DNA of 64,000 nucleotides, taken from assembly GCF_014633365.1 (NCBI RefSeq), contig NC_068349.1, positions 19,854,753 to 19,918,752 on the forward strand, read 5' to 3'. Positions 21,431 through 32,871 of the stretch are shown piece after piece. Position 1 is the stretch's first letter. Every line of letters starts with the position of its first letter. The translations under genes and the position numbers were made by a program. The notes under the pieces are model-generated. The model had not been told where the DNA came from. It made no database searches and saw only the letters and a list, made by a program, of their open reading frames with translations. The stretch is from Diospyros lotus (taxonomy: Eukaryota > Streptophyta > Magnoliopsida > Ericales > Ebenaceae).

Positions 21431-22743
21431 TAGAACATATTTTCCACGAGCATAGGAGTACATATTCATAGTGTACAAGAATGGTTTTCTGCAAATATCA
21501 CAAGATCTCGTAAACCAAACTCAACATATTTTTATATAGGGTTGTAGGTAACTAAAAGAGGGTCAACTCTGCAAATTTGCAGGTCAAGAGGGGGTCCCAC
21601 GTGCCCTCATGCGCCTCTAGAAGGTGGCTGACGTGCCCACACGCGTAGCCCCTTGCCGGCGCGTGAACTACACGTGCCTCCCTTAAAAATCGCACAGCTC
21701 TGCCTCTTCTTGGTTTTTCAGCCATAACTTCCTCGTTTTAGCTCCGATTCAACCCCTGTTTGAACCTACGCCACTCTTATTCAACCCTCTATCAGATTAT
21801 AAAAAGAAACTAGACTTACCTTGCAATTTCGATGAAGTTTGGCATGCTTTACAGTAGAGACATGAACTTTCCTACAATCCTCGTTTCCTCTCCGATTTTC
21901 TCCCCCAATTTTGGCAGAACTGTAACACCCCGTAAATTGTAGTTTAATTTAATTAGTAGTTTAATGTGTTAATTTAATTTGAAGGGGATATTAATATATT
22001 TTTTTAATACTAATAATAATAAGTATAAGAAAAATAATATTTAACCATAGTTAATATATAAGTTATGGAGTGTATAAGGAATTGAGAGGTTTAATATGTA
22101 AGTTGTGGGATGTAATGAAGGTGACGTGGAGTGTTGGAATGCCAAGTCAAATAGCAGCCTCAAGTTAGCTTAATTTTAAAGGAATGTGCATAATTAAATG
22201 AGAGAGCAGCATGCGCTTCACTGCTTTGGTTTGCTGGAAAATTAATTCTAGCATTGCTAAGGGTGAACGACGCCGCATGGAGAGGAGGAGGCAGCTTCTG
22301 CTACCCACGTGGCGCGCCCATGTCCTTTCAATTTTTTGGTGGCTTTTAAGCAACTAAACAGCCCAATTAACAGCCCATTTGAGCATTAATCAGCAACCAA
22401 AATGAAGCAGCGACAGAATGCGCGCGGCAACAAAAAATAGAAAGAAATTAGGATTATTTTGGGAAATCTCACTTTTAATCGCAGTCTGAGGATACTAGAT
22501 AATTCTAGAAGCTAAGTAATAAATTTTGTACGGTTGAAATTTCATTTAGAGCCCAATTTTATTAATTTTGGCAAATTATATGATGTTATAGTTTGTATGG
22601 AATCCGTCATTCCATCAGGCATGTCTCCAACACTCTAGTTTCTAGATATCTCGACCCATACCTACTGTCAACCAAAAATATCATCGAGGTTAGTTATACC
22701 AAAATCCAAATCAAGACCATAAAAATCTAGCTCTGATACCAAC
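21431..22743 (-). mobile_element. Fragments of minus-strand Tekay-like elements: LTR piece, unassigned insert, leader and PBS
   Basis: About 21515-21830 aligns with 23895-24160 inside the LTR to the right, so it is a second, truncated LTR copy. At 21921 a new TGTAACACCCCGTAAATTG start breaks it and introduces about 700 bp of AT-rich DNA with no gene, probably part of another LTR. The last 140 bp are an untranslated leader ending in GCTCTGATACCA (22730-22741), the complement of an initiator-Met PBS that primes the element whose 5' LTR is 22744-24789. Internal gag/pol is missing. Confidence 0.5.
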
Positions 22744-24789
22744 TGTAACGCCCCACTTTTCCAAATACGCAATAACTTGAAATATAATTAAGACATCACC
22801 TACGGGCGTTATGGAAACCCTTACCAACGGAAGCATTGGATCGAACCTGCAACCTTAACCAAAGCTAAATAAAGGGGTTTCCACTAGATTTTCTTTACAA
22901 GCATAATAAATGCACATGGCTTCCAATACGCCAAAAACACAACATACCATAGGTACAATTGTAGGACACCCACACACACCTCTTACAACCTTGAATATCC
23001 CAGCTGCTATTTACAATACATCATTTGGATTTCAAAGGTACATAATGGAATAAAACCCGAAGCTAGCTACAAAACCCAAAGCTAGCCCAACTCCACTTCT
23101 TTGCCCTTGTTCGAACTGGAACCTAGAACACCTGGCACTTCTGATATACCTGGAACGTTGAATGTTCCAGGGGTATAAAACACCCGAGTTAGATATTACA
23201 TCTAAGTGAGTGGTAAGAAAGAAAGAAACAGCGCATGCAAGAGCAAAATGCAATATAACAGGAAGTTTCCCTGAGTCACCATCATCCTTGTCGGCACTTG
23301 TGTGAAACGCCTCAGCCCCACCTAAAGGCTAAGCCCCACCTGTAGGCACGTGATCATGGTTCAACCCCTCATGCCTTACCTCTAGGCACAGCCCCACCTG
23401 TAGGCACGAGATTGCCCCCTCCCCGATCATCGTGACGCTTCTCCAACAAACGACTAACCATCATATACAAGTTCTCGATCCACCAATAGTAACTATCACC
23501 AAATAACATGTTGAAGACAAAGCAGAAGGAATATGTACAAACTAAGGAATATCAAGTAGGCACGGCCTCACCTGTAGGCACGGTGCACAAACCAAGAAAA
23601 ATATGATATGCAAATCACAAGCTACGTGCAAGAGTAGTCATGTTTAATCCCATCGACGAATCACAACAACAAACTCCGTGATGCAAGCAAAATAGGAAAG
23701 AAATGCTCGAAAGTAAGGAAACATGAGATGTAAGTAACAACCATCCACAAGTGGAAACCAAGAGTGATTAATCGGAATCAAGGAGCATGCATAAGAACCA
23801 CTCACCTTGATCGTTTTCCCTTTGATAGCACTGTTCAATCCCTAATTTTGAGCACTAGGGGCTGTTTCTGCAGAAATCACGCATTTCAGTGAACTGAATC
23901 TTAAATATTTTTATATGGGGTTGTAGCAATTAAAAAAGGAGAATTATGGTGAAAATTTCAGGTCAAACAAAGGTCGAACATGCCCTCACGCGCCCCCGGA
24001 AGAGTGGACACGCACCTCCTCCTTCCCTATTATGGATTTTGCAACCTAAAATTAAAAATGCTATAACTTGCTCATTTTTGCTCCGATTCACTCTCCGTTT
24101 GAATCTACGGACTCCCATTTTTGTGCTCTATGACCCTATGGAAAGAGAATCAACTTACCTCTTAGATTTTCTTGTTGTTTTTGCTGCTTTCCGATGAGGT
24201 ATCTTTACCCTTCCTCTTCTTTGCTTTCTTTGATTTCTTTCTTCTCCTTGTTGCACTTGCTCTCTTGTTATATTTTAGCTTCACGTGGGTCTCTCCCCCT
24301 CCCCTTTATATAGTCTCTCAAGTCCCCAAATCTCAAGATATCCCTTAGCCCTTAAGTCACCCCATTTTCTTCCAAAGCCATCATTACAATCCTTGAATTT
24401 TCCCTTTGATTTTATCTTCCTATGCAAGTTTCCATTTCCTTCCAATCCCAAGCCTCCAAATCTCACCTTCACATGACTTCTAGGATAAGAACCCATCATG
24501 GCCCTTATCTCTTCTCTTCCAAGCCAATCCTAGTCTTCCAAGCTAAGCCACCTTAAGACTTTTAGGGTAAAATTCATTATTACAACTTCCAAGCTAAGCC
24601 ACCTTAAGACTTTTGGGTAAAGTTCCCAAATCCAATCCTATTTCTCCAAGTCATGTCTTCTAGGAGATGGAATCATCATAGCAATCATTCCTTTATTACG
24701 TTAATGCCCTGAATCAAAATACCATTCATTTTGCTACTATAATTTTCATTATATCATCCAAGCTTTATATCAAGTTTTGGGGTATTACA
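22744..24789 (-). mobile_element. 5' LTR of a minus-strand Tekay-like element
   Basis: 2046 bp from TGTAACGCCCC to GGGGTATTACA. The complemented PBS directly to the left shows it is a 5' LTR on the minus strand. A TATA box reads CTATATAAAGG on that strand near 24305-24315. It carries repeated phrases CACCTGTAGGCACG in 23330-23590. The right side abuts a truncated Tat protease without a detectable duplication, so the junction arose by deletion or recombination. Confidence 0.8.
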
Positions 24790-24815
24790 ATTCAGGAGTA
24801 AACTGAACCTCAGGG

Positions 24816-25588
24816 GTGAAAAGGTCGAGGAAATGGGAGACGATCTCCTTTTTAGATAACTACCTCCTAGGGTATCCGAATCGAAACAATCCATTGGTGA
24901 TAACATCCGAGCTTGGAAAATATGAGCTTCAGTGGATCCTAGTAGATCTAGCCAGTTTTTCGGAGATCTTATACAGGCAAGCCTTCTTGGGCATGAGATA
25001 CCAAATAGAGCAGCTCAGGCCGACCCGTGTCCCCTTGGGTTGATTTGATGGGGAAGTAGTGTATTTTGATGGATCCAGCTTCCATTGATTTTGAGAAAGG
25101 GATCCCGAACCTCTCAGGTCATGTTAGATATTTTGGTGGCAGACCTGCCTATAGCTTATAAAATGATTCTGGGAAGGTCGAGCCTCGACGCTCTTCAGGC
25201 TATTCCTAGCACGTATCATATGATGATGAAGTTCCCCACAGCTAATGGGGTAGGAGAAGTGCGAGGAGATTTGTGTTCGGCCTGGGAATGTTACATGGCA
25301 TCCATAGGCGTGGAAAGGGGTACCGAGACCCCGCGAGGGAAGATGAAGGAGAATTCGTCGCAAAGGGAAACTTCTGGTCATAAAAAGGTCTTGGAAGGAG
25401 AAAGAGCGAGGGGACCCCCACCAGCTGTTAGTTTCTTACTGGAGGGGTTGGGGGATCCAAAGACAACAGAGCCAATGGACAAGCTTGAGGAGGTACCCTT
25501 AAGGGAGGATTATCCTGATCGGTGTATAAAGATAAGTGCTAAGCTTAAAGATCCCCTAAGGGATCAAATTTTAACCCTCTTGCGGTAA
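24816..25588 (+). pseudogene. Tat protease and linker, catalytic motif lost
   Basis: ELGKYELQWILVDLASFSEI matches the Tat aspartic protease, but the active-site D-(S/T)-G-S block reads DLAS. The following MVDILVADLP-like segment (here MLDILVADLPIAYKMILGRS) and PSTYHMMMKFPT are typical of the flap and C-terminal parts. Stops separate the two blocks near 25041 and 25090. After about 25330 comes the acidic linker that leads into RT. Confidence 0.8.
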
Positions 25589-26868
25589 TACGTGGATATC
25601 TTCGCATGGACAGCTCAGGACATGCCGAGAGTTGACTCGAAGGTCATAACGCATAGGTTAGGAATATGTCCGGGTTTCTGACCTATCAAGTAAAAGAAGT
25701 AAATTTTTGCCCCAGAGAAAGCCAAAGCAATTGAGGCGGAGGTGTAGAAGCTAATGGAGGTGCAATATGTTAGGGAGGTTGATTATTTCGATTGGTTAGC
25801 AAATGTGGTGTTAGTACCCAAGGGAGAGGGCAAGTAGAGGCTTTGCATCAACTTCACTGACCTTAACAAGACTTGTTGGAAGGATAGTTACCCCCTTCCC
25901 CAGATAGATGCCTTAATTAATGGAACGGCTGGGTGTTTACTGATGAGTTTTCTAAACGCCTTTCAGGGATATCATCAGATTCTGCTGCATCTCGAAGATC
26001 AGGAGAAAATGGCATTCATCACTACCAAAGGAACCTATTGTTACACAGTAATGTCGTTCGGGTTGAAGAATGTCAGGGCCACCTACCAGCGTCTAGTGAA
26101 CAAGCTTTTCTAACATCAGCTAGGCCAAAATATGGAGTCTTACGTAGATGACATGTTGGTAAAACACCTCGTTGTCGAGCATCATCCATCTGAATTGGAA
26201 GAATGCTTCCAGACTCTTCGTAAGTTTCATGTAAAGCTTAATCCTATCAAATGTGCTTTTGGAGTTTTTGTAGAAAAGTTCATGGGTTATATATTTCATC
26301 ACCGGGGGATTAAGGTGAACCTAGTGAAGGTTTAGGCCATTCTGGACATGCCGGCCCCGAGGAACATCAAGAAAGTACAAAGCCTAACATGAAGGATGAC
26401 GACTCTAGGGAGATTCCTCTCTCATTTGGCGGAGAAAGGTCTTCCTTTCTACAAAGCCCTGTCGAAGGCCAAGAATTTCGTCTGGGACGACAAATGTCAA
26501 GAAGCTTTCCGCAAGTTAAAAGAACATCTTGCTTCGCCTCCATTCCTCACCAAACCTCAGCAAGGGGAACCATTGTATCTTTATTTGGCAGTGGCCGAAG
26601 AGGTTGTAAGTTCGGTGCTAGTCCAAAAAGAAGATAAAAGACAGAGGCTTATTTATTATGCCAGTAAGCGATTGATCGAGGCAGAGGTTCGGTATTCCCC
26701 CATGGAGAAGTTGGTCTTTTCCTTGATAACATCGACGAGGAAACTTCGACCTTACTTTCAGGCTCATACTATTATCATGATCACCAACTAACCTTTGAGG
26801 CAGGTGCTTAGTAAACCAGAGCTCTCAAGAAGAATGTTGAGGTGGGTGATGGAACTTACCGCTTTTGA
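25589..26868 (+). pseudogene. Tat reverse transcriptase and first RNase H
   Basis: RT blocks in order: YVREVDYFDWLANVVLVPKG, RLCINFTDLNK, DSYPLPQIDAL, FQGYHQILL, FGLKNVRATYQRLVNKLF, ESYVDDMLVK (catalytic YVDD kept, near 26140-26160), and the thumb with MGYIFHHRGI. The connection RNase H follows (YLYLAVAEEVVSSVLVQ, IYYASKRLIEAEVRYSPMEK). About ten stops and frame breaks interrupt the stretch, for example in FLSHLAEKG near 26390. Family assignment is secure, function is lost. Confidence 0.88.
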
Positions 26869-26889
26869 TATTGAGTATAGGCCTTGACT

Positions 26890-27303
26890 AGCTATCAAAG
26901 CCTAAGCATTGGCATATTTTATTGTCGAAGGGGTTGGATTTCAGGAGACTTCGAAACAGGACCAAAATCCATGGATGTTGGTTGTGGATGGAAGCTCGAC
27001 TTCAGGCGGCGGTGGAGCAGGACTGATGATCAGAAGCCCTAATGGGCAGACTTGGCCCTATGCCTTGCACTTCGAGTTCCGAGCATCCAATAATGAAGCT
27101 AAATATGAGGCCCTCCTGGCAGGATTGAGATTGGCGGAGCAGTTGGGAGCACAGCAAATTGAGGTGAGTTCAAACTCCAATTTGGTGGTACAGCAGGTGA
27201 ATGGAGAATATGAAGCTCGGGAAGGGCACATTGAAAAATATATGGCTATGGTCAAGGAGCTGATGGCACGCTTTCGGTCAGTGAAAGTGGAATATGTTCC
27301 TTG
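26890..27303 (+). pseudogene. Tat archaeal-type RNase H (second RNase H)
   Basis: A clean 131-codon stretch: VVDGSSTSGGGGAGLMI (first Asp), NNEAKYEALLAGLRLAEQLG (Glu of the active site), VSSNSNLVVQQVNGEYEAR (expected Asp replaced by Asn or shifted). This additional RNase H in tandem with the first is unique to the Tat lineage among plant Ty3/Gypsy elements. It is the best kept domain in the element but lacks a full-length frame context. Confidence 0.88.
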
Positions 27304-28680
27304 AGCCATGAATATGGAAGTTGATCTTTTGTCCCGGATTGCTTCGTCCTCTTTTCCTATAGGTTCTCGAGAGATCTGTATTGAGTCTTTACCACAAAAG
27401 ATCATCGAGGAGTTAGCCGAACAGATGTGTGTTGATACCAAACCCTGTTGGGTCGATTCCCTGCTCTTATATTTGAATGAGGGAAGGCTTCCCGAAGACG
27501 ATTCAGAAGCCAGATAAATTAAGAGAAAGGCCCGAAGTTTTGTGATAGTCGACGGGGAGCTCTATAAGAGGTCATTTTAGCAACCCTTATTGAAATGTAT
27601 CCAGCCTCGAGAAGCAGATTACATTCTAAGGGAGATCCATGAAGGAATATGTGGAAGCCATGTTGGGGCCAAAACCCTTAGCCAGAAGGCTCTTCGGCGA
27701 GGGCATTATTGGCCAACAATGAAGAGGGACTCAGAGCAACTGGTTAGAGCCTATGATAGGTGCCAGCGAACCTCCAACCTAGTTCATGTACCAGCTATCA
27801 CTTTAACCCACCTGGCCACACCTTGCCCTTTTGCTCAGTGAGGCATCGACATCTTAGGTCCTTTTCCTCCAGCGATGGGACAAGTTAAATATATTATCGC
27901 CACCATAGATTATTTCACGAAATGGGTTGAAGCGGAACCAGTGGCCTCCATTACGGCTTGACAAGTAAAGTAATTTCTATGAAAGAATGTAGTCTATCAA
28001 TTTAGAATCCCTCGAGTCCTAATTTTGGATAACGGTACTCAGTTCACTGACCGATCGGTGCAGGAATGGTGCCAAAAGTTGGGAATAAGGCAGCATTTCA
28101 CTTCGGTGGCCCATCCGCAGGCCAACGGCCAAATCGAGCTCGCCAACCGAACCTTATTGCATGGTCTAAAGGCTCGCATGGATAAAGCAGATGGAAGCTG
28201 GGTGGATGAATTACCAAGTATCTTGTGGTCTTACCAAACCACAATCAAGGTATCTACGAGCGAGACTCCATTCAACCTATGTTACGGTTCGAAAGCTTTG
28301 ATCCCCCGTTGAAATAGGGGTGCCAACCCTCAGAGTGGAGTTGTTCAGCTCAAAGTCCAATGAGCATAATCTAAGAAATAACTTGGATCTCCTGGATGAA
28401 CTCCGTGACCAAGTAAGGATTTGACAGGCGGCTTACAATCGACGTATTGAGAGGTACTATAACCGAAGGGTTAAGGCTCGGAGTTTCCTGCCCAAAGATT
28501 GGGTGTTGTAGCGAGTGGACATCCGAAGCACTCGAGAGGCGAACAAGTTGACATCTAATTGGGAGGGCCCATACAGAATAGTGGAAGCCCTCAGTTCTGG
28601 TGCTTATAAACTCAAAATCGCGGAAGGCACACCCATCAAAAATACTTAGCATGTGCAAAATTTGAGGGAATTTTATCAAT
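27304..28680 (+). pseudogene. Tat integrase
   Basis: Zinc-binding region HEGICGSHVGAKTLSQKALR, then HYWPTMKRDSEQLVRAYDRC, containing the H-H-C-C set. Catalytic core: GIDILGPFPPAMGQ (first Asp), LILDNGTQFTDRSVQEWC (second Asp), HPQANGQIELANRTLLHGLK (Glu). The C-terminal part with YNRR and the GPY-like GGPIQNSGSP region is in shifted frames to about 28680. At least six stops are present, so it is inactive. Confidence 0.88.
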
Positions 28681-28804
28681 AATATTCCTTATTGTTATTA
28701 CTTTTGAAATAAATTTATTTTTCTCCCAATAGTTCAGCTCCTCATGACATAAAATCTTAAGGGACCACCCCTGACCAAAAAATAAGGTTAACCTCGTAGT
28801 ATTA

Positions 28805-29388
28805 AAAACCCCGAGTATAGAAAAAGGATAAGATGTGATCCTCGGGGGCCTCAAACCTCGATAAAAAGAAGAAGGATCAGATGTGATCCTTGGAGGCCTC
28901 GAACCCTGATAAAAAGAAGAAAGGTCAGATGTGATCCTTGGAGGCCTCGAACCCCAATAAAAATAAGAATGATCAAATGTGATCCTCGGGGGCCTCGAAC
29001 CCTGATAAAAAGAATAAGAATCAGATGTGATCCTCGGAGGCCTCGAACCCCGATAAAAAGAAGAAGGATCATATGTGATCCTTAGAGGCCTTGAACCCCA
29101 ATAAAAAGAAGAAGGATCAGATGTGATCCTCGGAGGCCTTAAACCCCGATAAAAAGAAAAAGGATCGGATGTGATCCTCGGAGGCCTTGAACCCCGATAA
29201 AAAGAAGAAGGATCGGATGTGATCCTTGGAGGCCTCGAACCCCAACAAAAAGAAAAAGGATCAGATGTGATCCTCGAGGGCCTCGAACCCCGATAAAAAG
29301 AAGAATGATCAAATGTGATCCTCGAGGGCCTCGAACCCCAATAAAAAGAAAAAGGATTAGATCTGATCCTCGGGGGGGCCCTACCTAC
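28805..29388. repeat. About ten tandem 59-60 bp repeats in the Tat 3' region
   Basis: Unit: AAAAAGAAGAAGGATCAGAT followed by GTGATCCTCGGAGGCCTCGA and ACCCCGAT. The core GGATCAGATGTGATCC is a near-perfect palindrome, and GAGGCCTC is another. Units differ by a few bases. The minus strand of the repeats is open and yields a repetitive ORF that is not a gene. Tat elements often carry such arrays and can seed satellites. Confidence 0.9.
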
Positions 29389-29589
29389 TGAGTTAAAGTC
29401 TAAAGAATTGATCCAATCAACGACACTCAGCTCCCTCCCGAAAGATGGTTAATTAGAACTGTTAACATTCAATCTTCATGAAGAAATGCGAAAAAAATTT
29501 ATAAGTTCAAAAAAAGCAAACAAGTATAGAAAGAAGAAAATGCCGACGTTGAATTTCATTGAGATATTGTGTTTATAAATACAAAGGAT

Positions 29590-31850
29590 GTCTACTTTAA
29601 AGAAGATAAAATAGTCGAGATGTCAAAAGCAATGGGATCCACATCCAAGTTTGAAAAGCGCTCCTTCACGAGCTTTTTCATGTATTCAAATCCGCCCCGA
29701 ATGACTCCTTCCAGCTCCGCAGCATAAGTCTCGGAGCTTTGAAAATCTTCGAGACCATTCTGGAAAGCCACGTGGGCGTCCTCAAGGGGGAACCAAAGCT
29801 TAGCATTGGCTGTTTGCAGATCTTACTTGCATCGGGAGTAGGACTCCATTGCTTCTATCTGGCCCCTCTTGTTTTCTTTGAGTTTCGAGGTTAGCTTCTT
29901 CACGTTCTCTCGGAGTATGTCGTTCGCGCCTTTCATGGCATCTAACTCCTCTCCGAGCCTGGAGTTGGCCTGATGAACCTCTAGCATCCTATTCTACGCC
30001 AGCTCCAGATCTTGGTGAGCTTGAGCCTCGGCTTCATTAGCGAGCTATGCCTCTTTCTGAGCTAGTTTAGTAGATTTGGTAAGAACGTGGGCATTATGCT
30101 CAAGGTCTGCTAGCTTAAACGAGAGGGTCTCGAGACCTCGGAGCTTCTGGACTTCAGAATCCAATGCTTCGATGTGGGTCAGGAGTTCTAACTCTCGTCT
30201 AGCAACAGAATGCTGGAAGGCCAAAAGGCTCTAGAAAAAATAAAAAAATAATAGGAAAATGAGTGACCGTCGAAGCCTGAGCGTATGAATTAAGAAAACC
30301 TGAAGTGAAAATTAAGCGGCTGACATTACCTTCAGAATCTCGGTGCAATAATCCGAGTCCCCTAAAGTAAGGGAACGCTGGAGACCGTCAGGGTGAGGGT
30401 AAGAGCCGCGACTACCTTGGGGGTTTCGGTCGCCTAGACCGAAGAAGTAGATGGGGCAATCTCAACTCTTCGTCTCTTCGCCTTTCAAGCTAGAATCTCC
30501 TTAGTGGATAAAGCTGAGCCCTCCTTTAGCAAAGCCCTCCCTATTAATCCCGAGTGCCCCTTCGGTGATAAGGACGTTAATATCCACTTAAAAACATAAG
30601 GAATTGGAATGATGGGATAGTTATGGTAGGCTTCGTACCTGCAGATGGCTGACTTCTCTGAGCCTCTGCTCTAACCGCCTAGAGTGCCTAGGCAATTGTT
30701 TTATCATTACCTCCAGGTGGACCTTAGGGTAGGGCTGGCGGTACTATTGATGAGGGGGAAGGTTGGCGATCCTTCCTATTCCTTGGAGATCGGAGCCTAG
30801 AGGAAGGGCTCTTCAGGCGAGCCTTGGTGCTGTCCTTTGAGGCCTCCTAGAAGGTCTTGAGGTCCCCCTCAGCCGTTTTCTTTGATCTAGAAGAAGCAAA
30901 GGGTCCTTTATTCCGAGAATTCTTTGGAGCTTTCTCGGGCGGCGCAAAGAGCCCTTTGCCTTGAGAGGTCTTAGGTGCCTTCTCATATGCTTTCTTGGGT
31001 TTGGCTGGCGCCAAAGGTCCTTTACTCTTGGGAAAATCTAAGATCATCCCCTCGGTGATGGGGGAATAGGTTATCTCCCAGAAATTTTCAACTGCGCAAG
31101 AAAAATAATGAAGATTAATATCTTGTAAAAGTGAAAGAGGTGAGGAAGTAAGGGGAAAGGTAGGGGCTAACACTTACAAGTCTCGCCATCTAGGCCCGCC
31201 TTGCTAAGTGTCGGATTGAAAAGCCATTCCTCTTTCCAGTCCTGGTTGATGCCCATGATTCTACCGACCGACTCTTTTATGGCCTCGACGCTCGGACATT
31301 TGTGTTTGGTATCCAAAGTCCACCCGTTGCATACAGACTAAACCTCTCGCTCAGAGTTGGGGACTTTAGGGCGGACGAAGAGATAACGCTCTTTCCAGTC
31401 ATTTAAATCCTTGGATCCTCCAAAAAACATGAGAGACATGGCCCTGATCTCAGGAATGGAACCCTCCTTGGACGCAAAGAGGCTGCCTTCCTTCACAACC
31501 CTTGGTGAAATACAAATCCAACCTCCTGGGTCGCGGTTGGTAGTGAAGAAGTAATCAAAAAGCTCCCCCGAGGGCTTTACTCGGCCAAAGTTGTAGATAA
31601 CGATAAAACCCATCAAGTACCTCCATCCGAAATGGGACAATTAGGCTAGAACGATGGTGAGATGGAGGAGAAGTGACATGACCCTCCTCGAGGGGGCAGG
31701 TGAAAGCCCCTGTCAAAAGCACATTTGTAGACGCAGAGGTGGCCGGCAACGGGATGGCATGCCCGTAGATGGGTATTAAACTCAACCTCATATTCATCAA
31801 GGATATCATATTTTTCCTTGAACTGCCGACATTCCGACTCGCTCATCCAT
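29590..31850 (-). pseudogene. Antisense extra ORF (aORF) of the Tat element
   Basis: On the minus strand, reading from 31846: MSESECRQFKEKYDILDEYE, then ...HLRACHPVAGHLCVYKCAFDRG, FHLPPRG, HFGWRYLMGFIVIYNFG, FDYFFTTNRDPGGWICISP, DLNDWKERYLFVRPK. This fits the plant 'putative transposon protein' N-terminal domain. A Lys/Pro/Ala-rich linker follows (30850-31080). The C-terminal half (30240-29600) is a long heptad-rich region (ALDSEVQKLRGLETLSFKLA and SRLGEELDAMKGANDILREN) ending with a GFEYMKKLVKERF-type motif. It is broken by stops and one frameshift near 31630. The function of aORFs in Tat elements is unknown. Confidence 0.75.
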
Positions 31851-32280
31851 TGGTAGGGAATGGAAGAAGCAGGGTGGTTTTCCCACTTAACGAGCTCCGC
31901 GCCAATCGAGTTAAGTCTTTAAATCCGATAATTGCCATGGGAGAGAAGCTGAAAGAGAAGACAAGGAAAAGGATAAGAAGCAAAGGAGATGCTATGGAGC
32001 AGCAGCAGGTTAGCTAAAAATTGAGTGGAAGGAACAAAGGAACGGGAGAGAGAAAGTCGTGTATAGAAGCCTTACAGGTGGAGAATAAAGAGGCGGGTAA
32101 TGATGAGCATTAATTACCCTAAATTATGTGCCTCAAGAAAGAAAAGGTCGAGCAATGTCGGGAAGGACTGATGTCGAAAATTGATAATAACACTATCAAA
32201 AGACAAATGACCCCTCGACTCCTCAGTGGATTCTTTTCAACCTTCAGGAGCAAAGGAAGCTTACCCTTGAAGACTTAGAC

Positions 32281-32316
32281 ACTCCTTGAGCCATTTAAGG
32301 TGAAAGGCTCAAGGAG
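32281..32316. repeat. Perfect 12-bp hairpin next to the Tat polypurine tract
   Basis: ACTCCTTGAGCC and GGCTCAAGGAGT form exact inverted arms around a 13-nt loop. The right arm overlaps the start of the polypurine tract AAGGAGTGGGGGGG (32311-32324). Confidence 0.85.
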
Positions 32317-32331
32317 TGGGGGGGTAAATAG

Positions 32332-32871
32332 TGAGGAAAATGCCCTCGGGATCGCAATTACTCCAATACCCCGGGGATACGGCCAGTAATTGCAAAGACA
32401 CATGTCCACCAGGGGGCCAATCCAAGATCGCCATCCAGCCTAGGTCTAAGGGGGACAGGTGGTAGATACGTCTCACAAAAGCGGTTAGCCTTTCTGTCCG
32501 TAAAGATTCCCCGAATTCCACAACCTTAATCATCGTCCCGAAGATCATGGAGGTGAGAGTTATCCTGAGCCCCTCAAGATAATTATTACCATATTCATAC
32601 CTTCAGGATCATTGCTCTAGAGAAGACGAGATCTAGATCCCAGAAGTTTTGAAAAGGGAATTCTTATTTGGACAAGAGGATAAAAGAGATAAGGGGAACA
32701 GGTAAGTTCTCTTCTTCTGGTTTTCGTAAGTTTTGAGGAACCTACGTCTAAGCTTGAGATAACCTACTGAACTGACTTGAGCGTCGGAGTGATCACAGGG
32801 GAGAAAGACCCCGACTTCATTTTTGTAGGTACTCGATCTGAGACAAGAGATGGTGATTGGCTTCTGCATCA
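32332..32871 (+). repeat. 3' LTR of the Tat element
   Basis: 540 bp from TGAGGAAAATGCC to TTCTGCATCA, starting seven bases after the polypurine tract. The following bases return to the Tekay/Del-like LTR shared with 15151-17606. The 5' LTR partner is missing, so LTR divergence cannot be measured. Confidence 0.78.

Larger units (their letters stand above)
24790..32871 (+). mobile_element. Tat-lineage Ty3/Gypsy element, 5' truncated
   Basis: Order: protease remnant, RT, RNase H, a second archaeal-type RNase H, integrase, 60-bp tandem repeats, an antisense extra ORF, hairpin, polypurine tract, 3' LTR. Dual RNase H plus an antisense ORF between pol and the 3' LTR are hallmarks of the Tat lineage. 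The 5' LTR, PBS and gag are gone. Stops every few hundred bases make it inactive. Its gag relatives in this window are at 8233 (TR-GAG) and at 42950-43900 (minus). Confidence 0.88.

Noticed and set aside
28805..29388. Regular palindromic repeats could suggest a CRISPR array
   Set aside because: Units are contiguous and repeat across their full 60 bp with no unique spacers, and the context is a plant Tat retrotransposon.
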